Shown one piece after another: positions 1-11,136 of a stretch of 64,000 nt of DNA. Both the position numbers and the translations under genes were made by a program. Under the pieces are notes generated by a model. That model had not been told where the DNA came from. It saw only the letters and a program-made list of their open reading frames with translations, and made no database searches. This stretch comes from Molossus alvarezi (Eukaryota > Chordata > Mammalia > Chiroptera > Molossidae): positions 102,042,591 to 102,106,590 of the forward strand of contig CM073890.1 of the NCBI GenBank assembly GCA_037176705.1, written 5' to 3'. Positions within the stretch are counted from its first letter, which is position 1; each line of letters starts with the position of its first letter.

Positions 1-164
1 TCACACATCTAGCACTTCAACTTTTAAAGCTTCCAAAAGAGGAACTGCTCCCCAAATGACCCACCGCTGAGAGCTAACAGGGCTTGGCATGCACAAGGCC
101 CACAGGACCACAGTAAACAAAGAGGCAGTTTTGAAATAGGTAAGTGAGCACTTTCTGCTGCTAT

Positions 165-365
165 CCATGTCCTACAGGTATACATAGGACATTTCATTCA
201 ACAGCAACGGAATACACAGTATTCTCAAATGCACATGGAACATTCTCCACGACAGATCACATGTTAGGTCACAAAATAAGTTTCAGCAAATTTATGAAGA
301 TTGAAATTTTATCAAGTATCTTTTCCAATCAAAATTGTATGAAACTTGAAATCAGTAATAGGAAA
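165..365 (+). mobile_element. L1 ORF2 endonuclease-region fragment (old)
   Basis: This stretch parallels 23900-24080 of the large L1 in this window. Both encode a run resembling TVFSNAHGTFS..HMLGHK..FSKFMKIEI, followed by a degraded SDHNGMKLEI-type endonuclease motif. It is truncated on both sides, with no ORF1, reverse transcriptase or 3' UTR nearby, and it is more diverged from the L1 pattern than the 21.6-27.4 kb copy. It is a dead internal fragment with no coding role. Confidence 0.75.
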
Positions 366-934
366 GATGTTTCAAGAAGAAAAGAATGGTCAACTATAGG
401 AAATGCAGCTGAGAGATGAAGTAAGATAATAGGAGACATGGATCTCTTTAATTTGTCAGCATTTGACAACAGTGTACTTGAAATGGCAACAACATGTTTT
501 TGTTTTTTTTCTCCAGCAAACGTCTGTATTGTGTACAGGATGAGGAAATGTGGGAGAATGAAGAGTGATCTCACAGGAGATGGGTTTTATTAGGGAGTAG
601 CTTAGTGGAAAGAGAGCAATCCAGGGATGAGTAATGGCAGTGGTAGTAATTCAAGCTATTGAATATATGGCTTAGGCTGTGGGAAAAGTGAAGTGAGATT
701 TCTGAGGCCGGAACATTCCAGGTGATAATAAGATCTAGAGGGATAAAAAAGACTTTAGGTTTTGATATGAAATTAAGGCCCCGATATTGGACAGGCAGCA
801 CCCATGGAGTCTGGAATGCAGAATAATGAAAACTGAAGTGAGAAAGTCTTTCCAGTACATGTCCAAGCGCTCAGTGGAGGAAGAACTAGAATTAAAAAGT
901 TGACAACTAGACATGTCATGTTATGTCATGTGTG
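366..934. other. Unassigned noncoding sequence
   Basis: No repeat family, exon-like pair of splice sites or coding pattern is recognised. The open frames here (for example on the minus strand at 571-801) have no domain-like composition. Confidence 0.5.
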
Positions 935-961
935 GTGTGTGTGTGTGTGTGTGTGTGTGTT
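935..961. repeat. (GT)n microsatellite
   Basis: An uninterrupted GT dinucleotide run of about 13 units, seen directly in the sequence. It lies in unique sequence, not in a SINE tail. Confidence 0.95.
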
Positions 962-1079
962 TATGAGTAATCATCCTACTCTTCCGCCTCATGGCTATTC
1001 ATACATTACATTCAATGGGGTGCCTTGTAGTTATGTGTTTCATAACTGATTTTTGTATTTCCTTTGGTGAGAAATGTTT

Positions 1080-1612
1080 AATGTCCCACCTTACTGAGGT
1101 TTTGCTTTATGCAGATTCAGTTACCTGCAGCCAACCCAGGTCCAAAAGAGTAAATGGAAAATTCGAGAAATAAGCAATTGGCCAGTTTTAAATTGAACAC
1201 TGTTATGAGCACAGTAATAAAATTTCATGCTGTCCCATTTCTGTCACTCCAGAGATGAATCATCTCTTTGTCCAGGGTGTCCACACTGTACATGCAACAT
1301 TCTGCTAGTCCTTCTTGCTGTCTTGCTTAGTAGATGAACAGTTGTATCGCATTGTGAATGTTCAGCTAACCCTATTCCACTTAGTAATGGTCCCAAATCC
1401 ATTCACATACATTTTAGTACAGTATTAGTATAAGTATTCCATCTTATTACTAGTTGTTATTAAACTCTGTGCCTAATTTATAAAGTAAGCATCATCATAT
1501 ATGTGTATGTACAGAAAAAACAGTATATGTCGGGTTTGATACTCTCTGGGGTTTCAGGCATCTACGTGGAATCTTAGGGTGTACCTCCTGTGGATAAGGT
1601 GGGGACTGCCAC
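1080..1612 (+). mobile_element. Tigger-type (Tc1/mariner) DNA transposon relic
   Basis: The segment follows the layout of non-autonomous Tigger elements. Near 1136-1170 it has a CCAGGTCCAAAAG..AAATGGAAAATTC block. Near 1250-1290 it has a TGAATCATCTCTTTGTCCAG block. At 1545-1610 it has the terminal GGTTTCAGGCATC..GTGGATAAGGTGGGGACTG region. No transposase frame survives. The left terminal repeat is too degraded to place exactly, so the left boundary is approximate. The assignment is from memory of the family pattern. Confidence 0.72.
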
Positions 1613-1676
1613 CCAATTCAGAACATTGAGAATATTTGTAATAATAATTCTTCTACATCTTAAAGTTAGAGGGTAA

Positions 1677-1933
1677 GCCCTGGTCTCCTTTGCTCAATGG
1701 TTAGAGCATTGGCCCATGGATGGAAGGGTCATGGGTTCGATTTTCCATGAAGGGTATGTACCTGGGTGGCAAGTACAGTCCCTGGCCCCTGTTGGGATCA
1801 TGCAGGAGGCAACCAATCAATGTGTCTCTCTCATGTCAATGTTTTGCTCTCTCTCTCCCTCCTTCCCTTCCACTCTTTCTAAAAATCAATGGAAAAATGT
1901 CCTTGAGTGAGGATTAACCAAAAAAATAAAAAA
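1677..1933 (+). mobile_element. Ves SINE, type A
   Basis: A tRNA-like head (GCCCTGG...GGTTAGAGCATTGG...GGGTTCGATT) is followed by a pyrimidine-rich middle, AAAAATCAATGGAAAAATGT and the terminal inverted repeat TCCTTGAGTGAGGA at 1900-1913, then an A-rich tail. Flanks AAAGTTAGAGGGTAA (left) and CAAGTTAGATAGTGA (right) look like a decayed target-site duplication. The B box is intact by eye. Confidence 0.88.
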
Positions 1934-2659
1934 TCAAGTTAGATAGTGAGAACTTTTCTATTTCAGAAAGTGGTGTGCAATAAAATTGTGCACAGCTTTT
2001 TAATGGCAATTTGCATCATAAAGAAAAAATGGAAATATGTTAATTGGTTTGAGAGGTTTTTTTTTTTAAGTAACCACACTGATTTCCATTTTGGACTGAC
2101 GCTCCAGAACTAAAATTCAAGCTCACTATATTCAGTTATGTCCTAGGTGACCTTTTTTAATGCAGGCTTATAATTACAGTGAATAATCAATGGAAAAACA
2201 GGAAACTTCAAAGGCTAATGAATAGAATACTCTATGAATTTAAGATAAAAAATGACAAGCTTTTCTTTTTTTTTTTTAATTCTATGCTTTTTACAAAATG
2301 AATTCCTACCTTTTACCTGCATGAACTCTAACTGGAACACATGATCTTTTTAACCTTATAGGTTAGTTCCATTAAAAATTCTATTGCTCATTAGTTATAT
2401 ATTTGCACTTTTCATCCATCGCTTACCAGTATAGATGTTTAAAATAACTTCATCTCAGGTTGCTTTTATGCTTCATCAAGACAGGAATCCAGATCAAAAT
2501 GTTGTAGCATGGTGTTTTCTGTCAGAGAAATCAATGGCCTCTGATCATATCCACTAATCTATTATGCTAATGTAATATTAGAAACAAAAATTTTAAGAAC
2601 TACCTGCTTTCATTTGTACTGAGTCTCCCCAGATAAACTATGATATTTGATTCATTTTT
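1934..2659. other. AT-rich unassigned sequence
   Basis: Unique-looking AT-rich sequence with several T-runs. I recognise no gene or repeat. Confidence 0.5.
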
Positions 2660-2882
2660 TATTTACTTAAAGAATTTTTTATTGATTTTAAGAGAGAAAG
2701 GAAGTGGGGGAGAGAGAGAGAGAAACATCTTTGTGAGAGAGAAACATCGATGGGCTGCCTCCTGTATGCATCCCACTGGGGAATGAGCCTGAAACCCAGG
2801 CATGTGCCCTGATCAGGAATCGAACCATAACCTCTCAGGCCGTGGGATGAAGATCGATCCACTGAGCCACACCGGCTGGGCT
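2660..2882 (-). mobile_element. Ves SINE, type B
   Basis: On the minus strand it opens with GCCCAGCCGGTGTGGCTCAG and runs through a CATCGATG..GAGAGAGAAACATC region to a T/A-rich tail at the left. The A-box and B-box regions are recognisable but mutated. A clean duplication was not found. Confidence 0.85.
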
Positions 2883-3595
2883 GGTCCATATTTTAAAAGT
2901 GCTCTCCAATGATGTACGAGCCAAAAAAATGTTTAGATTTGAGGATTCATTCAAAATTCTTTATAAAATGTTTTTGCTTTGCTTAGAGCAATAGCTGGCT
3001 TCCTGATATTTACTGAATAGAATGAATTTCAATTTTTGACCAATCCTCATATTGTATAAATCTCTGCATGAAGATAAAGGGTGGAACAAAGAAATGACCC
3101 AAGTAATTTGTAAACACATTATCATTCTATTTAGACTATAATGCCTTCAGTATAAAAACTTTTTTTTTATTTTTATTTTTTTCAGTTTTGAAGTATGGTT
3201 AGCAAGATTTCTGTAGTGGTATGGACTAGTACTTTTTTTTGCTTTCCAAGACAGACAAAGGAGGAGATACATTGTGGACAACTGTGGCAAGGTGTTTCAC
3301 TGTTGGAAAAGGGGTGGATAGAGTAGACCATCCAGAGTCAAATTGGAATGGGACGTATCAGCTTGTTAGAGCTCATTAGAGGACAATGACTTTAGATTTC
3401 TACCCAACAGGAGTAATTAATCGGATCCCTTCTTTTGAATATTGCTGATAAAAAGTACTGACCATTTCTGAACATGTTTTAACTAGTGGAGGTCAGTTTT
3501 TCTTTACCAGAATGTCCATTTCACAAAGTAAAAATTAAGGTAAAAAGTATATCAAACATTAATCAATGGGGATGTTAGAGAAAAGAAACTTCTTT
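2883..3595. other. Unassigned noncoding sequence
   Basis: AT-rich, with T-runs near 3160-3180 and 3230. No gene or named repeat is recognised. Confidence 0.45.
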
Positions 3596-3894
3596 GAGTT
3601 TGTGATCATTATTTTTTTTATTATTATTTTTTTTTATCCTCACCCGAGGACATTTTCTCATTTTTTTGTTCAGGTAGAGTGGGAGGGAGAGAGAGGAACA
3701 GAGAGAGAGAGAGAAACATCGACGTGAAAGGGATACACCGAGTGGCTGCCACCCGCACGACCAACCAGGGCCAGGGACAAACTGCAACCCAGGCACATGC
3801 CCTTAGCGGGAACCCAACCCCGGTCTCTCAGGACCGCAGGTCGACGCTCAAACCGCTGAGCCAAACCGGCCAGGGCGAGTTTGTGATCATTATT
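3596..3894 (-). mobile_element. Ves SINE, type A, with perfect 18-bp target-site duplication
   Basis: The body at 3614-3876 lies between two identical copies of GAGTTTGTGATCATTATT (3596-3613 and 3877-3894). The minus-strand head GCCCTGGCCGGTTTGGCTCAG is almost consensus, and the terminal inverted repeat is at 3637-3650. The perfect duplication and well-kept head suggest one of the younger insertions in the window. The open frames on both strands here are SINE translations, not genes. Confidence 0.95.
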
Positions 3895-4779
3895 ACAGTG
3901 ACTTTTCTTCCCAACTGAGTACAATCATCCTTGTAGATGGACGGCAGGCATGCAAGTATCAAACTATAAATATCTTGTGGCTGCTTGTCAGGAAACCCCC
4001 TCCACATTTAAAAAATGCTTCTGAAGGAATTTTATGGAATCAATGAATAACTTTAGGATATTTTATAAACCAAGTTAGCAAAGAGACTGGGGGAAATGTA
4101 TGTATAACTGGTAAATAGAATAAAACATTAAAAGTTGTACGTATTGTTCAAAAGACATGTGTGATGGATTTGAAGCCTCTCTGTATCATAGTTTACTAGG
4201 TACAATATTGACATTTAATACACACTGAATAATTTGAAATCAAGTTTGCAGCAACATTTAATTGATTTCATGTTTAATGTCCATTCATAAGTTAGGTGAT
4301 GTTCAGTGTGGTGCCTCCCATCTAAAGCAGTTGTCTGAAGGCTGTTGGAAACATTTAAAACATATCCTGAGCAGCTCACATCATCCTTGAGTACTGCTGT
4401 TCATTTTGGCGATATGCTGAATTCCTCACAAATGCCATGCTTAGTGCTATAACAGTAAAATCCGCCCTACTGTTTCCTAAGAGCAGCTTTCTCTAAGAAT
4501 CTGCCACATTAGCAACTACACTAGAACTTTTAACTAATTAAACAACATTACAGATTTATTGAGTTACCAAGTGAGGAGATGTTAATTGAAATAAAAAGCT
4601 AGGGAAAAGCTCATCTAGTTGTGGCTGCTCTGTTGCCTAAGCAAGGAACAGACACATCTAGAGTCGCTTCAAGTCATAAAGACTCATTTCTGTCATTTGA
4701 AATGTTCGGTTGTAGGTAAATTGCAAATGTACACACGAACATATGCTCACCATCATCAGTTCTTAAATAAAATTAAAAT
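3895..4779. other. Unassigned noncoding sequence
   Basis: Mixed composition, no recognised repeat and no convincing exon. The 73-aa frame at 4619-4840 runs into the adjacent L1 relic and is not supported. Confidence 0.45.
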
Positions 4780-5526
4780 TAAACTCACACTGAGGAATCA
4801 TGACATGCCTATTCACATGGGTAATATTAAGAAAGGCTGACCACGTCAAGGATTGAAGACAGTGAAATGGAACTGGAACTCTTTCATGCACTTCTGGTGG
4901 GAACAGAAAATGATCCAACCACTTTGGGAAAAGTTTGCCAGGTGTTGTTTTTTTTAAGTCAATTGTTTAACAACCTTATGACACTGTCATTCTAACCCTA
5001 GGTATCTACCCAAGGGGAAAAAAAAGAAATATATATCCACACAAAGACTTGTACGTTTATTCAGAGCAGACAAAAACAATCTAAATGACCATTACCAGAT
5101 GACTAGAATGATTGTAATATGCTGAGAAAATTAAGTATAAACAAGTAAAATGAGTGAACTGTTGATACAATCAACACCATAGATGGAACTTAAAATAACT
5201 ATGTTGAATAAAAGAAACCGGACCACTCTTCTCCCCTAAAAGAATATATATATATATATATATATCAACTCAATAAAATGCAAACTAATCCCCAGTGATA
5301 GAGAGGAGATCGGCGTTTTGGGGGAAGTGGAAGAGTGAGTGGGATGAGAGTTAGAAAGGGATTACAAAGTGTCACCAGAAAATTTTGGGGGTGTTGACAA
5401 TACGTTCACTGTATTGTGCTGTGGGTTTTGCAGATGCATGCCTATGTCAACTGTATTAAATTTTGCACTTTCAAGCTGTGTGGTTTATTGTTTGTCAATT
5501 ACATCTCAAGAAAGGTCTTAAAAAAC
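4780..5526 (+). mobile_element. Old L1 3' end (ORF2 C-terminal region plus 3' UTR)
   Basis: Recognisable L1 landmarks in order are CTTCTGGTGGGAACAG (about 4890), CCTAGGTATCTACCCAAG (about 5000), CCACACAAAGACTTGTAC (about 5038) and AAATGCAAACTAATC (about 5276). The 3' UTR stretch ends in TTGTCAATTACATCTCAAG (about 5494). It is 5'-truncated with many indels and no open frame. A (TA)n run at 5244-5265 has grown inside it. Confidence 0.8.
5244..5265. repeat. (TA)n microsatellite inside the L1 relic
   Basis: About eleven uninterrupted TA units, read directly. Confidence 0.9.
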
Positions 5527-7382
5527 ACACAATTAAATTGTCTCCCTCATCTCCAGCTGAAGCCTGCTGCAGGTGAGAACCTGCAATTTTAGAAGTAAAT
5601 TAGAAGTCCTTCTGCTCTCTCCTGATATTTTCCTTTCAATATAAGGTCCCTCGCCTTTCCAGGGCTGGTCGGAGAGAGGAGAGGAGGGGGAAGTGAAGCT
5701 AAAGGTACTGACATGTATAAACGTGTCTTGATGCTGTTGTGATGTGTGGTCGCGTGTCCTAGGTTTGGCCCTTTCAAATGCAACTCTTTCTACGTGGATG
5801 GTGCCCCTCTTTCATCTGCAGATTCCCAACCCTCCTTCCTGCTTTGGCACCTGAAGATGTGCTCCACCTCTGTCTTCTGAGGACATCTCAATTTCTGGCA
5901 GAAATCTTTCGGAACTGGGAACCTGTTAAAGAAGTCATTCGGATTCACACACCTTCGACTGCCTTTGGTAAAGGCTGTTCAGTCCCAGACCCGATCCTGC
6001 TAAAGCCGGGTCCCCCTTCATCTTTGCCAGGCTCAGGTCAGACACTAGCTCTTGGGATCTCCAATGGCAGGAGACACACAGTGAACTTTTCAAGGGGTAC
6101 GGCACACTGTGAACTTGGGAAGAGTGGGCTGCATTCTCCACCTGTTGGAGAATGGGGTTTTAGTAGAAGCCTTTCCAATTACACCATTCTCACAAAATTC
6201 TACAGATACATATGACCCTTGAGTGTGCCAGTTGGTCAACTGCCTAACTGGTACCCACCACCTACTATAAAATGTCAACTTGAAGTTATGTCTTACAAGC
6301 TACTTTGTAACACTTGTTAAGTTTATGTCAGACAAAAGTGAGTTAGGAAAACTTCCCTTTAACAACCTGTTACAGCTCTACTGAGTCCGGGGTGTTTATT
6401 GAATGTTTACTCCGTGTAAGATGACGTACCAGGTTCTGTAGAAAACAGAGAGATGGTAACAAATACATTATATATCCAGATACCTTTAACAGAATCTAAT
6501 ATGGAAAACAGGATACATGGGTACATGAGTATAATTCAGATAAGTTGGTTTAACCATAAAAGAGGTACAAGTAAAGCACAGTGAAAAGGTGAAGCTACAG
6601 AAGGATCCATTATTCTGGTTTTGTAAGATTTGGGACCGAGGAGGGAGTGGAGAAAGTCTGTATGTGTGAAAAATGATTAAAACTAGGAAGTATGATACTT
6701 TACAAGAAAAATGGCCCTTCATCACCAGTTATCGCCACTGAGTATAATAATTTAATTTTAAAATCTCAGACTGCATGACTTTGGTGTTATCCAAATATCT
6801 GTTAGTATGTTTCTGAATATACTTGGTATGAGCAAATTGAAATATTTATGTGCACATTAAATTCTAAAAATATAATAAATTACAGAGTTTCATTTACAGT
6901 TTATTAGTGAATAAATTACCTCCTATGCATTCTGGCTACTTTCATATTGATCAGAGACTTAATAGCAAGATAGAAATGATACTTACACTCTGAAATTGCC
7001 TTTAATAATGAGAATTTTTATTCTATAAACAACATAGAAATATCTGATTTTAATTAAAAATATGCTGTGTTGTGAAAAGCATACATCCTTGAGATGCTAA
7101 AAAACAAAAGAGGAAGACAACATTATGTAATAAATCTTATATAATAAAACTTCCTCCTGTCTTGATATGACTATGTGAGGGTATTTATGAAATGGAAATA
7201 CATAAATCAAGCTTGATGCCAGGTACCTTTAGAGTAAGAATTGTGTTTTCTTTTTTTTTTTTTTTTGTAAAAGTTATACGCTGAGATAAGGGGGTGATAT
7301 GTAACAAATGGTAGAATAAATAATCTCCCAGGATAGTCTAGAAAATACATTTGTTAACACTAATGAACATTTTTATTAAGCT
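5527..7382. other. Unassigned noncoding sequence, GC-richer at 5600-6270
   Basis: The first part is richer in G+C and keeps several CpGs. It contains a chance 145-codon frame (5778-6215, plus) with no domain, signal peptide or transmembrane pattern. A short L2-like phrase occurs around 6390-6440. From 6720 the block is AT-rich. I see no promoter, exon pair or complete repeat. Confidence 0.4.
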
Positions 7383-7640
7383 AAAAATTCTATTTCTGCC
7401 CTGCCCAGTGGCTTAGTTGGTTGGAACATTGTCCTGTACACCAAACAGGTGTGGGTTCAGTTCCAGTTCAGTGGGTTCAGGTGTGGGTTCAGTTCAGTTC
7501 CAACATACCTAGCTTGTAGGTTTCATCTCTGCTCAGGGTGTATAGGCAGAGGAGGCAATCAATCAACATTTCTCTCTCTCTCCCTCTCTAAAATCAATAA
7601 ACATATCCTCAGGTGAGGATTAAAAAAAACAATGAAAAAG
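7383..7640 (+). mobile_element. Ves-related SINE with internal B-box-region amplification
   Basis: The head GCCCTGCCCAGTGGCTTAGTTGG starts at 7398. The TCCTCAGGTGAGGA terminal inverted repeat lies at 7606-7619, followed by an A-rich tail. The B-box region is expanded: GTGGGTTCAG occurs at 7451, 7471 and 7483 where one copy is expected. Flanks AAAAATTCTATTTCT and AAAAAGTTTCCATTTCT suggest an eroded duplication. The expansion probably arose by slippage. Confidence 0.82.
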
Positions 7641-10503
7641 TTTCCATTTCTGTTGAGGACAGGGAAGCTTTGAAAAGTCACAGTTAAAAGTAAAGAGGGC
7701 TGTTTTCATTTTAACATAGTCTACTTTGGGGAAATGCCAAGTCTTCTAGGGACTCTTCTGTTCCTCAGAATGCCTGATGGGAAGACGTCTGCTTCTGTGT
7801 CCTCATCATGACAAGGTCATAAGCCCAAGCTCTGAATTAGATCCTTTGGCAGTCCTCTGGGTCCTCAGTGGCTCATGCGCTGATGCTCCTTGGCATTGTG
7901 TTCCTCTTGCTATTTATGGTGCAGCTTGTGGTTGGGAGAGGTCATCTGTGTTCTAGCCACAGGCAGAGCCAGCTGGGCCCTCCTTGTTCACCCATCCCCA
8001 CCACAGGTCCTGCTGGTACTATTAAACTCCAGGGCCTCAAATGTGTCCTCTGTTCACTACTTGCCCTCATCTCTATGCCGTAGCCTTTGTCATGGGCTCA
8101 CCACTATCCCTCAACACAATAGAATGACCAGCTCTCACTCTCTCCATGGTGTCCAAGAACTGAAATGGGTTCAGGAGGAATACTCTTAAATGCCTCTTTG
8201 GGTCTAAATAAGTCAAGCACCATTTTTCTTCTGGGGCACAAGGCTCTCTTGAAGGTGGTCCAGATTCACTAATAAGAAGATAAACAAAAGCCCTGCTAAA
8301 CTCAACTTTTTCCTCTATTTGGGGGCATTTTGAAATTTTGTGGCCCTCTTATCTATGGAGTCAACCTGGATGAAAGTTCAGGACCTCAAGTTGGACTCTT
8401 CCTCTCTCTCCTGTACACCACAGGTTTCCATACATGGGGGCTCCTGCTTTGTCACAGTCTCCTCTCTCCAGAATAAGAGTCAGCCTTGTCTCTTTTGGAG
8501 GCTAGACAAAAAGTTCAGATTCAGACATACCTAGTGGACTGCAGAGCAATATTAATTTTGAAAGTATTTCAAATACATTGATCTAATGTGTTCACAACAT
8601 TATTTACTTGTGAATTAACTTACGTATTTATTCTTATAACAAGAAGAATTGAGTCTCACAGTTAACACAAATGCCAGCCTGTCAAGGTAAATAGTGATTC
8701 ACATAGTCCAGATCTCAGTGAGCGCAGAGTAGGGCAGGGATGACAAATAATCCAATAAGGAATTACAGAAGAGTCTTATAGATGCTATGGTGGAGGGGCA
8801 AGAAGAGCATTATGGGGAATGTTATCAGGCATACATAATCTAGTATAGCCAACTCACCTTCATGTATAGGTATAAAAAAAGGAACATCTTACAAGTGGCC
8901 AGAATGGCTATGACTCAGTGTGACAGTTGACAGAGAGTATCTCCCCATAGGATGTAATGAAGGCATGCTACTTTAAGATGATTAATCTGGTGTAGAAGAC
9001 AGACTGGATAGGATGGAGAAACAGTAGGTGACTCTGTCAGAGCCTCAAAATTGCCAATGTATGAATTAATTCAGAAGAGAATGTGTTGTGTGTGGTGGTG
9101 GTGATACAGTAAGGTTTAGAGAAAAAAAAAGGCAAGTGAAGAGAGCATCCATGGCCATGGTGAAATCTCCAGAGAAACGCCATGATAAAAAATAATCCAA
9201 AAAGATACTGACAAGTATTAAAATAGTTGTAGGAGGACTAGGGAGTAATCTTCCCGCTACTCTACATCCATCAGGTCTCTATAATTGTATTTCATTTTAG
9301 ACACCGAACTTTAAAAGAAAATTTTAAAAGTGTAAAGATGAGAGATGGTTAGAGAAGAGCAGCAAAGATAATTAGCCTTCTGGCAAATAGAAATTAAATG
9401 AATTAGATTTGTTTAGATTAGAGAAAGGAAGGGAAAAGTTGATCTGATTATAGAAATGAGTCCTACATAGAGTAATTAGGAGGGGGATACAATGTTCCAT
9501 TTCCCCAGATGACTAAACAATAGGAAATGGACTTTAATACAGGAGTAATTTTATTTTAGGATATAAATGAAAAAAATTAAATCCACTACAAATATGGTAC
9601 TGTATAGCTTATTATGTTCGTGTAGATTCTCATAGGGCTGGCTTTGGAGTCCATTAGAATTTGTCTGTGCTGACTGGTTACTTGTGAGGTTAAGACTGAG
9701 AACTAGATGTGCGCAAGGGTCTGTGATTTAAACAAATTTTCAACAGCGTATTAACTTGATTAAATAGATTTGTTCTAAAAATTAATTTAAGATAATGTGA
9801 CTGTTTTTCTCACTATGCTCTTTCAAAGTCAACAGCCTCTCAACAAAGTGCTATTTAAATTTGAGAAAAAAGAAAAATGAGTCTATAAATTGCTTGACTT
9901 TTTCATCTTATTATAAATAAAAATTCAAAATCTAGTCCTTAATTAAACACATAATTAACCAAGTTTTCAGTAAATTTTCTAGCAAGTTGACAACCCGCTT
10001 TATAATTTTGCTTTTTATAAATGATATAAAAAATCTGAATTTATTCAAATGAAATTGTACATTTTTAGAACATCCTAGGAAATTCAAGATCTGATTAATT
10101 TCATGACTCTACAAATACATTTAAACTTTTTACACATGTCGACAAGTTTCTAAAATTGTCTTTGCACACAGTGGACACAGAATTTAAGGTCAGTGGAAAG
10201 AGGACTAAGCTCTACCTCCTAGAAGAAGGAATATTAACAAATATGAGGACATAAGTCAATTCCACCACAGTAACAGAAATCCATATTTTGATGAAGATAC
10301 TTTTAGAATGTGCAGAAAATCCTATTTCTTGGAGAATTCTTTAACCTTTAAATCTGTAAAAGCCCAGTGCATTGAACAGGTCACATATGTCCAGAAGTGA
10401 AAATGAAAAGTTTAGAGTAGCAAGATCACAGGATGCTCTGGAGAGGAGGTTGAGCTTTGAGTGTGATGAGTCTTAATCAGTCCAGAGAATCAGAGGATGC
10501 GGT
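7641..10503. other. Unassigned noncoding sequence
   Basis: The part at 7740-8540 is GC-richer and could hide an old LTR or transposon I cannot name. Overlapping 71- and 99-codon frames at 7868-8189 lack coding character. 8540-10500 is AT-rich unique-looking sequence. No RNA gene or exon is recognised. Confidence 0.4.
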
Positions 10504-10775
10504 AGCATCTTTGTTTTTTTTAATCCTCACTTGAGGATATTTTTTCATTTATCTTCAGATAGAATAAGAAGGAGGGATGAATAGAAAGAGAGAGGGAAAC
10601 ATCAATGTGTGAGGAACACATTGACTGGTTGCCTCCCACATGAACTTGACCAGTGCCAGGAATGAACCACAACCCAGGTATGTACCCTTGGCCGCAATCA
10701 AACACACAGTCTTTGGTCCACAGGCCGACACTCAAATCATTGAGCCAAACTGGCCAGGGAAGCATCTTTGTTTTT
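10504..10775 (-). mobile_element. Ves SINE, type A, with 15-bp target-site duplication
   Basis: Identical AGCATCTTTGTTTTT copies at 10504-10518 and 10761-10775 bracket the element. The minus-strand head CCCTGGCCAGTTTGGCTCAA is at the right end. The terminal inverted repeat is at 10524-10537 (TCCTCACTTGAGGA, a perfect 6-bp stem). The body has moderate substitutions but complete ends. Confidence 0.93.
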
Positions 10776-10884
10776 AAGAAATAAAAGTTGTTTTTTTTTT
10801 TTCCGTGGTGGCTGGTATAAAGCCAAGATTACAAATACAAGGGATATTTTAATTGAGAAAATGAGCATTCATATCATCTTGTTT

Positions 10885-11136
10885 AAATAGAACCACAGTG
10901 GCCCAGATGGTGTGGCTTAGTCGTTGGGCAATGACCCATGCACCAAGAGGTCGCCGATTCGATTCGTAGTCAGGGCACATGCCCAGGTGGTGAGCCAATC
11001 CCCAGTGGCGGGCATGCAGGAGGCGGACAATCGATGTTCTCTTTCCTAGATGTTTCTAGCTCTCTCTCTTTCTCCCTTCCTCTCTCTCTAAAATCAATAA
11101 AGAAAAAAAAAATTTAAAATAAATAGAACCACAGTG
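10885..11136 (+). mobile_element. Ves SINE, type B, with 16-bp target-site duplication
   Basis: AAATAGAACCACAGTG occurs perfectly at 10885-10900 and 11121-11136. The head GCCCAGATGGTGTGGCTTAG starts at 10901, followed by TGCACCAAGAGGTCGCC, the pyrimidine block and AAATCAATAAAG with an A tail. It faces the previous SINE head to head, 125 bp away. Confidence 0.94.

Noticed and set aside
137..150. Plus-strand splice donor TAG|GTAAGTGAG
   Set aside because: No acceptable acceptor with a pyrimidine tract lies upstream within the window.
5778..6215. 145-codon plus-strand ORF as a possible gene
   Set aside because: No domain, signal or membrane pattern, no splice or promoter context, and overlapping frames on the other strand are equally open.
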